Shown piece by piece: positions 7,376 to 14,255 of a DNA stretch of 20,714 nt. Within the stretch, counting starts at the first letter, position 1; every line of letters begins with the position of its first letter. Source of the stretch: Limnochordia bacterium (GTDB taxonomy: Bacteria; Bacillota; Limnochordia; Darwinibacteriales; DTU012). Position numbers and translations under genes: made by a program. The stretch is taken from positions 1 through 20,714 of the forward strand of contig SKHL01000076.1 in NCBI GenBank assembly GCA_007116995.1. The letters run 5' to 3'. The notes under the pieces are model-generated. The model searched no databases and had not been told where the DNA came from. It was given only the letters and a program-made list of their open reading frames with translations.

Positions 7376-8100
7376 CAGAGCTAAAGGAAAATACACGTTT
7401 GTTTGTATCCCTGCTAAGCGCCAGTTTATTGGTCCTATTCTTGTTGGCTGTAGCCTTATCCTACCTCAGTCGGTTTGGCACCATTCTCATGATCGTAGCT
7501 AGTTCTCTGGTATTCCTTGGGACATTATCATTAATTGCGCTGTTTCTAACACTTCTACGTCAACACATGATTCCTGGTCTAGAGAAGCCCATTTCCATAA
7601 TGATTAAGTTTCTTTATCCTTTAGCACTACGAGTTGGTACTCTCTTGGGAAAAGACAAGGATCAAGTTCGGCGCTCCTTTATCACAGTGCATAATCGATT
7701 GACAAAAATGAAAAAAATGAGAGTGCAGCCAGAGCAGATATTAGTACTGCTACCTCATTGCCTCCAATTCTCCGACTGTGAATATAAGGTTACTACAGAC
7801 ATACGTAATTGTCGTCGCTGTGGGAAATGCACCCTAGGGAGTCTAAGGGTGTTACAAGAGCGATACAGGTTTCATCTCTCTGTGGCCGCAGGAGGGACAT
7901 TTGCCCGGCGGATAATCAAAGAGTTACGGCCGAAGGTTGTAATCGCTGTTGCCTGTGAGCGAGACTTAGCAAGTGGAATCCAGGATGTTGAGCAGATTCA
8001 TGTTATCGGTGTTATGAATGAGCGCCCCTTTGGACCATGCTTTAATACATCGGTTGATCTAAAGGAGCTTGAGCAGACTATTCAGAATGTGATTAAATAA
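7372..8100 (+). CDS. DUF116 membrane protein with cysteine cluster
   Basis: A 242-residue member of the DUF116 family, of unknown function. Two hydrophobic segments (about residues 9-34 and 37-63) anchor the N-terminus in the membrane, followed by a basic linker. The cytoplasmic C-terminal half has LLPHCLQFSDCEYKVT and NCRRCGKCTLGSL, then VACERDL and FGPCFN. The seven cysteines at 130, 136, 147, 150, 153, 195 and 223 suggest a bound metal or Fe-S centre, which is inference from spacing. A glycine-containing segment VAAGGTFARRII follows the cysteines. The ATG overlaps the fmt stop by four bases, so translation is coupled to formyltransferase. This linkage is, to my recollection, recurrent in Clostridia, and hints at but does not prove a role tied to translation or one-carbon metabolism. 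Confidence 0.85.
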   Translation: MTELKENTRLFVSLLSASLLVLFLLAVALSYLSRFGTILMIVASSLVFLGTLSLIALFLTLLRQHMIPGLEKPISIMIKFLYPLALRVGTLLGKDKDQVRRSFITVHNRLTKMKKMRVQPEQILVLLPHCLQFSDCEYKVTTDIRNCRRCGKCTLGSLRVLQERYRFHLSVAAGGTFARRIIKELRPKVVIAVACERDLASGIQDVEQIHVIGVMNERPFGPCFNTSVDLKELEQTIQNVIK

Positions 8101-8201
8101 CTAACCCTATGCTGAGTATCACTGCTATATATTCGGGGTATTCATAGCTAATATTTCCGTTCCAGCGAGGCTATACTGATTTAGAGGAGAGTGAATAGAT
8201 T

Positions 8202-8885
8202 ATGTTCTTTTTTGATCCTAGCTACGTTTTACTTATACCAGCCCTTCTATTTGCCATGTATGCACAACAGAAGGTATCGTCTACATTTCGTCGGTATTTA
8301 AAGGAATTTGCGTCATCAAACTTAACCGGTGCTCAGGTGGCAAGGTCTATATTAGATGCGCATAACCTAGCAGAGGTGCCAGTTGATCTGGTAAAAGGAA
8401 ATCTAACAGATCATTATGATCCTAGAAGTCGTGTACTCCGTTTGTCGCAGACCGTTTATCAAAGCTCGAGTCTGGCAGCCATAGGCGTCGCAGCCCATGA
8501 GGCTGGTCACGCCCTTCAACATGCCCATAATTATGCGCCTTTAGGTATACGTAACAACTTATTCCCTGTGGCCAATTTCGGCTCACAACTAGCGTTCCCC
8601 CTATTTTTTATTGGTTTCTTTTTCCAGACTGACTTATTTATGTTAATTGGAATCTGGTTTTTCATTGCCGCCTTAGCCTTTCAAATCGTTACCTTGCCAG
8701 TAGAGTTTAACGCTTCAAACCGTGCTTTAAGGCTGCTAACTGATGGAGGATTTGTTACTCGCTCAGAATTACCTAAAGCAAAAGCTGTCCTAAACGCAGC
8801 GGCTCTAACCTATGTGGCGGCTGCTGCGATGGCTGCTTCTCAAGTGTTGCGATTGCTAGTATTACGCAATGCTCGTCGAAGTTAA
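8202..8885 (+). CDS. Membrane zinc metallopeptidase, YugP type
   Basis: A 227-residue integral membrane protein of the YugP/neutral zinc metallopeptidase family. It has an N-terminal hydrophobic segment (about residues 5-22). The zinc-binding HEAGH motif is at 99-103, with a glutamate in TLPVEFNASNRA (E168) as the likely third ligand. Two hydrophobic segments lie around 127-164 and an alanine-rich hydrophobic one near the C-terminus. The family is conserved in Firmicutes, but its substrates are not known to me. AGAGGAGAG before ATG 8202 gives a good initiation site. It is separated from DUF116 by 101 bases, in which I see no convincing terminator or promoter. rsmB follows after 65 bases, so the run is probably one transcription unit. 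Confidence 0.9.
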   Translation: MFFFDPSYVLLIPALLFAMYAQQKVSSTFRRYLKEFASSNLTGAQVARSILDAHNLAEVPVDLVKGNLTDHYDPRSRVLRLSQTVYQSSSLAAIGVAAHEAGHALQHAHNYAPLGIRNNLFPVANFGSQLAFPLFFIGFFFQTDLFMLIGIWFFIAALAFQIVTLPVEFNASNRALRLLTDGGFVTRSELPKAKAVLNAAALTYVAAAAMAASQVLRLLVLRNARRS

Positions 8886-8950
8886 ACCCCTAGATGATAG
8901 GGCTAAATCTTACCGGTGTATTTCCTGCCGATTTTTCTAAGGAGAAACAT

Positions 8951-10276
8951 ATGAAAGACAATCCCAGAGATGCAGCATTAAACGGGCTATTGCTAGTAGA
9001 ACGAGGAGCATTTATTTCTGAAGCTCTTAACTCTTTGCTACAGGAATATCAGTTAAATGATAAGAATGTTCGTTTGACCACAGAATTACTGTATGGCACG
9101 GTTCGAATGCAAGCAACGCTAGACTATCTGCTCAATCAAATTAGTAATCGAAAGATGGATAGCCTATCCCCGATAATACGGAACATCCTACGTTTAGGCA
9201 GCTACCAGCTGGTGTTTCTAGATCGCATTCCGGCTTCGGCTGCCGTGAACGAGTCTGTCAAATTGACTCCAAAGAGGAACAGGAAACCTATAGCTGGTTT
9301 TATTAATGGTGTGTTGCGTAACTTAGCACGAAAGCAAGATAGTCTTACCCTGCCTGATCTAACCACGGATCCTACGAACCATATTGCTACCAAATATTCC
9401 TATCCCCAGTGGATGGTGACCCGATGGATAGAACGATGGGGAGTTCAAGAAACGGTGGAGTTCTGTAGGATTAACAACAACCCACGAGAAACTAGCCTCC
9501 GCGTTAATACTCTTAAGACTTCTGTAGAGGCAGTAAAACAAGCACTAGAAGCTAAGGGTATCCATGTTTCACTAGGGCAATTTGCTCCTGATGTTCTCCT
9601 CGTGGGACCGGGTCTACAAATTCTAGAGGATCCGCTGTTTGCTGCTGGTCATTACTATATTCAAAACGAGAGTTCTGCGCTAGTCAGTCATGCTCTAGCA
9701 CCAAAGCCAGGGGAGTTGATCTACGATATTTGTAGTGCACCCGGAGGCAAAAGCACACACATCGGCCAACTCATGGGAAATCTAGGCGATATCTTAAGCA
9801 TCGATCAAACTGACAGCAAACTAACCTTAGTAAGAGAAAATGCCAAAAGATTAGGTGTCCGCATCATCCGTACATTAGCAGCCGATGCTACCCAATTGCC
9901 CGCACTTCCCTTAGCCGATCGGGTGTTAGTTGACGCGCCCTGCTCTGGTTTAGGGGTATTACGTCATAAGCCCGATATACGGTGGCGTAAATCGGAGAAC
10001 GAGATAAAGAAACTCCCTATCATTCAACGTGATATCTTGGCTCAAGCAGCCAAGCTTGTTAAACCTAGTGGTATTCTGGGGTACTCGACCTGCACCACCG
10101 AAATAGAAGAGAACCAGGATATAATCAATTGGTTTCTAGAGTGCCACCCAAATTTTCGATTTTTTCCCTTACCTGGTTGGTTCCCAAATACGCCTGGTGG
10201 TATGGTCGAAATCTTACCTCAGCATTATAATTTGGACGGTTTTTTTATCTGTGTATTAGAGAATTATGAAAATTAG
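8951..10276 (+). CDS. rsmB: 16S rRNA (cytosine-967-C5)-methyltransferase
   Basis: A 441-residue RsmB/Sun protein that uses S-adenosylmethionine to methylate C967 of 16S rRNA (E. coli numbering). An N-terminal NusB-like helical domain (about residues 1-135) is followed by the methyltransferase domain. This shows the SAM-binding motif DICSAPGGKSTHI, the catalytic motif DAPCSGLGVLRHKPDIRW, and the second conserved cysteine in GYSTCTTEIEENQ. The frame opens at 8894, but I take ATG 8951: AAGGAGA immediately upstream is well placed and homologues begin near RDAALNGLL. In related Firmicutes rsmB is commonly followed by rlmN and the phosphatase/kinase genes; here spo0A and a non-housekeeping block intervene. 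The stop codon lies next to a probable sigma-H promoter for spo0A. Confidence 0.95.
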   Translation: MKDNPRDAALNGLLLVERGAFISEALNSLLQEYQLNDKNVRLTTELLYGTVRMQATLDYLLNQISNRKMDSLSPIIRNILRLGSYQLVFLDRIPASAAVNESVKLTPKRNRKPIAGFINGVLRNLARKQDSLTLPDLTTDPTNHIATKYSYPQWMVTRWIERWGVQETVEFCRINNNPRETSLRVNTLKTSVEAVKQALEAKGIHVSLGQFAPDVLLVGPGLQILEDPLFAAGHYYIQNESSALVSHALAPKPGELIYDICSAPGGKSTHIGQLMGNLGDILSIDQTDSKLTLVRENAKRLGVRIIRTLAADATQLPALPLADRVLVDAPCSGLGVLRHKPDIRWRKSENEIKKLPIIQRDILAQAAKLVKPSGILGYSTCTTEIEENQDIINWFLECHPNFRFFPLPGWFPNTPGGMVEILPQHYNLDGFFICVLENYEN

Positions 10277-10302
10277 CAGGATCTGAACGAAGGGTGTCGA
10301 AT
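10276..10302 (+). promoter_or_regulatory. Candidate sigma-H promoter of spo0A
   Basis: The sequence fits the Bacillus sigma-H consensus RnAGGAwWW-N11/12-RnnGAAT. GCAGGATCT spans 10276-10284, eleven bases follow, and GTCGAAT spans 10296-10302. Only one position (C10283) departs from the consensus. The -35 begins at the last base of the rsmB stop codon and transcription would begin near 10309, about 37 bases before the spo0A start. A sigma-H promoter is the known sporulation-phase promoter of spo0A in Bacillus. Confidence 0.6.
10295..10301 (+). promoter_or_regulatory. 0A box (Spo0A-binding site) in the spo0A promoter
   Basis: TGTCGAA is a perfect core 0A box, placed 44 bases before the spo0A start codon and overlapping the -10 element of the candidate sigma-H promoter. 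In Bacillus, Spo0A binds TGTCGAA boxes at its own promoter. Overlap with the -10 would most simply give repression, or a switch between promoters; this is inference. Confidence 0.6.
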
Positions 10303-10345
10303 ACGATTCATGTTGTAGAGATTGAGAGGAGGCTGTATAAATTCA

Positions 10346-11143
10346 ATGCGAGTCTTAGTAGTGGATAACAATGTAGAATTATGTCGAGTTTTGACGGAAT
10401 TTTTCGACAGTCAGCCAGATATGGAATCTGTTGGAGAAGCGTACGACGGTGAGCAGGCTTTAACTAAAATAAAGACCTTGTCACCCGATGTGGTAATCTT
10501 AGATATTACCATGCCTCATCTTGATGGGGTCGGTGTAGTTGAGCGGCTAAATTCGATGAAATTAGACACCAAGCCACGGATAATTGTATTGACAGCGTTT
10601 GGGAAGGATGACTTGATTACACGTTTAACTCGTTTAGGGGTGGACTATTTTGTGATTAAACCCTTTAACCTAACGATGCTAGCTGATCGAGTACGCCAAT
10701 TCACCAAGAATTTTATATCCACAGGCGAACGGAGTGCTGGAAATCATGAACAATCATTTGATTCCACTCCCTTAGTAAACCAAGATAGATCGGACTCACT
10801 ACTACCAGGAAAAAATAATCGAGAACAGCGCGTAGTAAAACTTTTGCATGAAATGGGAATACCCCCTCACTTCAAAGGCTTTACTTATTTGCGTGATGCT
10901 GTGATCTTATGTGAAAATGACGGGTATGTAGGCGGTGTATTAACCAAAGAATTATATCCCGCATTAGCCACGAAATATAAGACAACAGTAGGTGGTGTGG
11001 AAGCGGCTATTCGCAACGCAGTAATTGCTGCATGGGATAATGGAAATACTGACTTTATTCGACAATTATGTGGAACCCACCGTGGGAACCGCGTACCTAC
11101 AAATTCCCTAATTATTGCAAAATTAGCAGAGGAACCTCATTGA
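10346..11143 (+). CDS. spo0A: Sporulation master regulator Spo0A (divergent)
   Basis: A 265-residue response regulator controlling entry into sporulation. The receiver domain (about residues 1-120) has phosphoacceptor D53 in VVILDITMPHLDG, T83 in LTAFG and K105 in IKPF. A variable linker leads to the Spo0A-specific C-terminal domain: MGIPPHFKGFTYLRDAV (170-186), LTKELYPALATKYKTT, VEAAIRNAVIAAWDNGN (218-234) and PTNS. Two features are unusual. The acidic pair near the N-terminus, DD in Bacillus (D10 D11), is D7 N8. The recognition-helix segment SRVERAIRH becomes GGVEAAIRN, losing two arginines. ATG 10346 is chosen because homology starts there, but AGGAGG (10327-10332) is 13 bases away, a long spacing; TTG 10322 is open but overlaps the binding site. 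The usual partner spoIVB is not adjacent. Confidence 0.9.
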   Translation: MRVLVVDNNVELCRVLTEFFDSQPDMESVGEAYDGEQALTKIKTLSPDVVILDITMPHLDGVGVVERLNSMKLDTKPRIIVLTAFGKDDLITRLTRLGVDYFVIKPFNLTMLADRVRQFTKNFISTGERSAGNHEQSFDSTPLVNQDRSDSLLPGKNNREQRVVKLLHEMGIPPHFKGFTYLRDAVILCENDGYVGGVLTKELYPALATKYKTTVGGVEAAIRNAVIAAWDNGNTDFIRQLCGTHRGNRVPTNSLIIAKLAEEPH

Positions 11144-11521
11144 TAACCGCAGGAAGTTGTCATCCGGGGTAACACTATTCATAGATATAGTCCAAACTGG
11201 GTATTTCCCACTAAAAAACGCAGACTTAAAGGCAGCATAGTTTTTTGAACTGCTATGACGAACCTATAGAAAGGCATCACAATTCCAGTAACAGAGGTAA
11301 CCTTGATATCCAGCTGAGAGTGGAGCAGTACTGTCTCTACTAGTCATGGGGATGGTGCTGTTAATTGGGCATTCTGTGCTATAATTCTAGCGTTTAGGTT
11401 TGCCTCTAACCTAGGCTCTCTACGTTGCTTACTTCTGATGTAAGTAATAACACGAAGCTTCAAATTCCGATCCATGCGATTCTAGATAAAAAATTCACTT
11501 TTAAGCAACTAATTCTGGAAT
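11144..11521. other. 378-base gap between the convergent spo0A and dehydrogenase genes
   Basis: No convincing coding region is present. Visible structures are: an imperfect palindrome at 11320-11340 centred on AGTACT; a perfect extended -10 (TG-C-TATAAT at 11378-11385) with only a weak -35 (CTGTTA at 11358-11363, spacing 16), reading rightwards; a small hairpin TAGGTT/AACCTA with loop TGCCTCT just downstream (near 11396-11414); and another, CTTAC/GTAAG, near 11428-11444. An AATTC-TG-GAATT palindrome lies against the end of the dehydrogenase gene. None has a proper T-run, so terminators for the two convergent genes are not obvious. A short RNA from the extended -10 is possible but weakly supported. 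Confidence 0.4.
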
Positions 11522-12583
11522 TTAGTGGGATAGTCTAATGGGAGCAGGTTGGTAACCGTCCTCCTCAAAATAGGGGAATCTGACTACACATCTCTGATCC
11601 CCGGAGCGATAAATAGCTCGGACAATCTCTAGGGCTTTCCGCCCAGCTCTTCCGTCAATCTCCACAGAGGCTTTGCTACGCAGGGATTTATAAAACTCTT
11701 CAATTTGAGTGGTATGACTCACACCCCAATAAGATTGGCCGACAGCATCAAAATCTTGATTAGGTTCTAGTACTACGGCCTGTTCTCCCTTTATGCGAAT
11801 TACAGCCTGATCCTTTTCGATAAGAGCAATTCCTTTATCACCGTGAATTTCCAATAAAATGTCGGCATTATAGCTATAACACGTTGTCGCATATAAACTG
11901 CCTACAGCTCCGTTTTTAAAGCGCAAGGTGGCTTCAGCTACGTCTTCAACTTCAATATTCTTATGGGCTCGATTTCCGATTGTAGCCTCTAGTGATTCTA
12001 CATCACCCATAATCCACTGCATCAAGTCAATGGTATGAATGGATTGATTGATTAATGCACCGCCGCCTTCTTTGCTCCATGTTCCGCGCCAATCACTATT
12101 CTCATAATAGGAGTCATCACGGAACCAATGGACTGCCATACGACACCCTAGTTTTTTCCCAATTTGCCCATTGTCAACAGCATCTTTCACAGCAATAGAA
12201 GACCTGTTGTATCGATTCTGAAAGACCACGCCTAACTGGGCTGAATTATTCTCAGCAGTTTTAATCATTTCATCCGCGTCTTTCAGCGAAGTAGCTATTG
12301 GTTTTTCCGCCAGCACATGAATCCCTTTTTTCATTGCCGCTACAGCAATTTCACAATGCGTATAATGGGACGTACATATATGAATAGCGTCTAATTCAAG
12401 ATCCAAAACATCCCGATAATCAGTGAATACCTGCGCTTGATAGATCTGACCTTTCTTCTTTACTCGCTCTGGTTTAATGTCACAAACGGCGACTAATCTA
12501 GCCTGATCAGAATTCCTGATCGCTTGTATATGAACGGTAGAAATTCCACCGCAACCAATTACTGCCACATTTAATCTGTCCAC
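11522..12583 (-). CDS. Gfo/Idh/MocA family NAD(P)-dependent oxidoreductase
   Basis: A 353-residue dehydrogenase, typical of the glucose-fructose/inositol dehydrogenase family acting on sugars, inositols or their derivatives; the substrate cannot be told from sequence. The Rossmann fold starts at once with VAVIGCGGIS and an acidic strand end VAVCD that favours NAD. The catalytic-lysine motif AEKPIATS follows, then QNRYN, and the C-terminal domain motif GGGALINQSIHTIDLMQWIMG with the conserved His and Asp. The frame opens at TTG 12604, but I choose GTG 12583 because AAAGGGAG (plus-strand 12590-12597) is six bases upstream and the protein then begins right before the first strand. The gene stands alone on the minus strand in an otherwise co-directed region, convergent with spo0A, and looks like part of an accessory insertion. 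Confidence 0.9.
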   Translation of the reverse strand: MDRLNVAVIGCGGISTVHIQAIRNSDQARLVAVCDIKPERVKKKGQIYQAQVFTDYRDVLDLELDAIHICTSHYTHCEIAVAAMKKGIHVLAEKPIATSLKDADEMIKTAENNSAQLGVVFQNRYNRSSIAVKDAVDNGQIGKKLGCRMAVHWFRDDSYYENSDWRGTWSKEGGGALINQSIHTIDLMQWIMGDVESLEATIGNRAHKNIEVEDVAEATLRFKNGAVGSLYATTCYSYNADILLEIHGDKGIALIEKDQAVIRIKGEQAVVLEPNQDFDAVGQSYWGVSHTTQIEEFYKSLRSKASVEIDGRAGRKALEIVRAIYRSGDQRCVVRFPYFEEDGYQPAPIRLSH

Positions 12584-12652
12584 GCCTAACTCCCTTTCTG
12601 TCAATGAACGTCATTTAATCTTATTCCTCTATTCGCCTTTATTCTCTTTTCA

Positions 12653-12682
12653 TTGACAAATTCCTGCATAGTGTATTATACT
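12653..12682 (+). promoter_or_regulatory. Sigma-A promoter of tRNA-Pro
   Basis: A perfect -35 TTGACA at 12653-12658 and a -10 TATACT at 12677-12682 are separated by 18 bases. Transcription would start near 12689, about 17 bases before the mature tRNA. It is the best housekeeping promoter seen in the window and explains the isolated tRNA. Confidence 0.75.
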
Positions 12683-12705
12683 AACTGTGGGTTAATTGTG
12701 AAGTG

Positions 12706-12782
<77 letters not shown>

Positions 12783-12789
12783 AGATAGT

Positions 12790-13086
12790 TCAACTGGATG
12801 ATTCATCATCCGGTTTTTTTACTATTGCATGAAAATTATCAATAGCTAATACTTCATTAGCAAAACAGAAAAACTTGCGTAGTGTTTTTCGCAGTCTGGT
12901 TTTGTAAGACGGACTTTGGGCACAATTATTGATAAACTGGTTAACATCATCTTCCGTTATATTTGCTAATAAATAACGAATAAATCGACTAGCATCCCCT
13001 AAATAGTACTCTTCTGAGCGAACCCCTGTATCCAGAAGATATTCTACATACGCCGTTAGGAAGTGCACCTTGCTGTTTCTGTACAC
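12790..13086 (-). CDS. Stand-alone SAM-like domain protein related to tyrosine recombinases (possible integrase stub)
   Basis: A 98-residue protein resembling the N-terminal core-binding (SAM-like) domain of phage integrases/XerC-D: a helix with FLTAYVEYLLDTGVRSEEYYLGDASRFIRYL, then ITEDDVNQFI, then SYKTRLRKTLRKFFCFANE. The catalytic R-H-R-Y domain is wholly missing; the protein stops just after this domain. The start is well supported: GGGAGGTGAT (plus-strand 13091-13100) precedes GTG 13086 by four bases, so an upstream extension to 13245 is unneeded. It runs towards the tRNA-Pro gene and ends seven bases from its CCA end, overlapping the tRNA terminator on the other strand. It may be a decayed integrase from an element once inserted at the tRNA, or a domesticated small DNA-binding protein; the intact reading frame and RBS favour a kept function. 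Confidence 0.65.
   Translation of the reverse strand: MYRNSKVHFLTAYVEYLLDTGVRSEEYYLGDASRFIRYLLANITEDDVNQFINNCAQSPSYKTRLRKTLRKFFCFANEVLAIDNFHAIVKKPDDESSS
12794..12820 (+). terminator. Intrinsic terminator of tRNA-Pro
   Basis: CTGGATGA (12794-12801) pairs with TCATCCGG (12806-12813) with one G-U pair and a four-base loop, followed at once by seven Ts (12814-12820). It ends the tRNA transcript 12 bases after CCA. On the minus strand the same bases encode the last residues of the integrase-domain protein. Confidence 0.85.
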
Positions 13087-13204
13087 AACAATCACCTCCC
13101 TAATAGAGTATCCTGTTTGTAATTTGCTATCCTTTAGGTGCAGGATGTTCTGTCGCTGGGAAGCTTGGAATAATAGGGGAAAAATACTAAGAAGGACTAT
13201 TTTT

Positions 13205-14254
13205 ATGCAAAAATTGGATAAACTAGATCTAAACAGCTTAACCAAGAACGAGCTTAAAACTCTGGTTCAACAATGGAATCAGCCTTCATTTCGCGCCACG
13301 CAGCTGTATCAATGGATTCATCAAAAAGGTGTGCATGATCCGAATCAAATGGGAAACATCCCAAAGGCAATGATCTCGAAATTAATACAGCACTATCGTC
13401 TAGCTCCTGTTTCCATTAAAAGAACACAAATTAGTGACGATGGCACACAAAAATACCTATTCTCTTTAGATGATCACGAAACAATCGAAACGGTATTGAT
13501 TTCTGAGAAATCAAGAAATACTGTATGTGTGTCGTCTCAAGTTGGATGCGCAATGGGATGTACCTTCTGCGCCACCGGACTGCAGGGTTTTTTGCGAAAC
13601 CTCACAGCAGGTGAAATAACGGCACAAGGCGAGCATGTTCAACGACTACTGCAAATAGCCAATCAAGGTCATGTTACCAATATAGTTTTCATGGGGATGG
13701 GTGAACCTTTAGCCAATTATGATAACTTACTTCGGGCTATTAGTATTTTAAATGATCCCCTCGGTCTAAATATTGGAATGCGTAGAGTTACCATATCGAC
13801 TTGTGGAATTGTACCGAAAATCTATCAACTAGCTAAGGATAGTAATCAGGTAAATCTTGCTATTTCACTCCATGCGCCAGATGATAATAAACGTAGCGAA
13901 GTCATGCCTATAAATCAACGATACCCTATATCAGAAGTATTAGACGCTTGTCAATTCTATGTTGAAAAGACCAATCGTCGGGTTAGTTTCGAGTATGCAC
14001 TCATCCATGGCTTTAATGATACCCAAGCAGACTTGTCCCAACTAGTAGAAATCTTATCAAATTTGCTTTGTCATGTAAATGTTATTCCAGTTAACCCAGT
14101 TAACGATGATTTCCAAAGACCTACATCTAAACAAGTCATAGCATTTGTCGATTATCTTCAAAACCACAATATACCAGCTAGCGTCCGTCGAGAACGAGGA
14201 ACAGATATCGCAGCAGCCTGTGGTCAATTACGCCAAGCCCAACAGGAGGGGTAG
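13205..14254 (+). CDS. rlmN: Dual-specificity RNA methyltransferase RlmN
   Basis: A 349-residue radical-SAM enzyme that methylates C2 of A2503 in 23S rRNA and A37 of some tRNAs. The radical-SAM cluster motif CAMGCTFC supplies C115, C119 and C122. FMGMGEPLANYDN, FEYALIHGFND and NVIPVNPVN follow, and the C-terminal RRERGTDIAAACGQL carries the essential second cysteine (C339). The N-terminal helical domain with PSFRATQLYQWIHQKG is typical. The frame is open from 13070, but ATG 13205 is chosen: GAAGG at 13191-13195 is nine bases upstream and homology begins here. It is divergent from the integrase-domain gene, with 118 bases between the start codons. It is separated from fhaA by one base, so fhaA's ribosome binding site lies inside the rlmN 3' end. 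Confidence 0.97.
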   Translation: MQKLDKLDLNSLTKNELKTLVQQWNQPSFRATQLYQWIHQKGVHDPNQMGNIPKAMISKLIQHYRLAPVSIKRTQISDDGTQKYLFSLDDHETIETVLISEKSRNTVCVSSQVGCAMGCTFCATGLQGFLRNLTAGEITAQGEHVQRLLQIANQGHVTNIVFMGMGEPLANYDNLLRAISILNDPLGLNIGMRRVTISTCGIVPKIYQLAKDSNQVNLAISLHAPDDNKRSEVMPINQRYPISEVLDACQFYVEKTNRRVSFEYALIHGFNDTQADLSQLVEILSNLLCHVNVIPVNPVNDDFQRPTSKQVIAFVDYLQNHNIPASVRRERGTDIAAACGQLRQAQQEG

Positions 14255-14255
14255 T

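Noticed and set aside
11351..11370. GGTGCTGTTAATTGGG resembling the start of a small SRP RNA
   Set aside because: The essential GGAAGGAAGCAGC apical core is absent downstream, so it is not an SRP RNA.
13070..13204. Upstream extension of rlmN to 13070
   Set aside because: It overlaps the start of the divergent gene and shows no RlmN similarity; homology and a GAAGG site support ATG 13205.
13087..13245. N-terminal extension of the minus-strand integrase-like frame to ATG 13245
   Set aside because: The extension lies antisense to the rlmN start, has no ribosome binding site, and the strong GGGAGGTGAT site sits right before GTG 13086.
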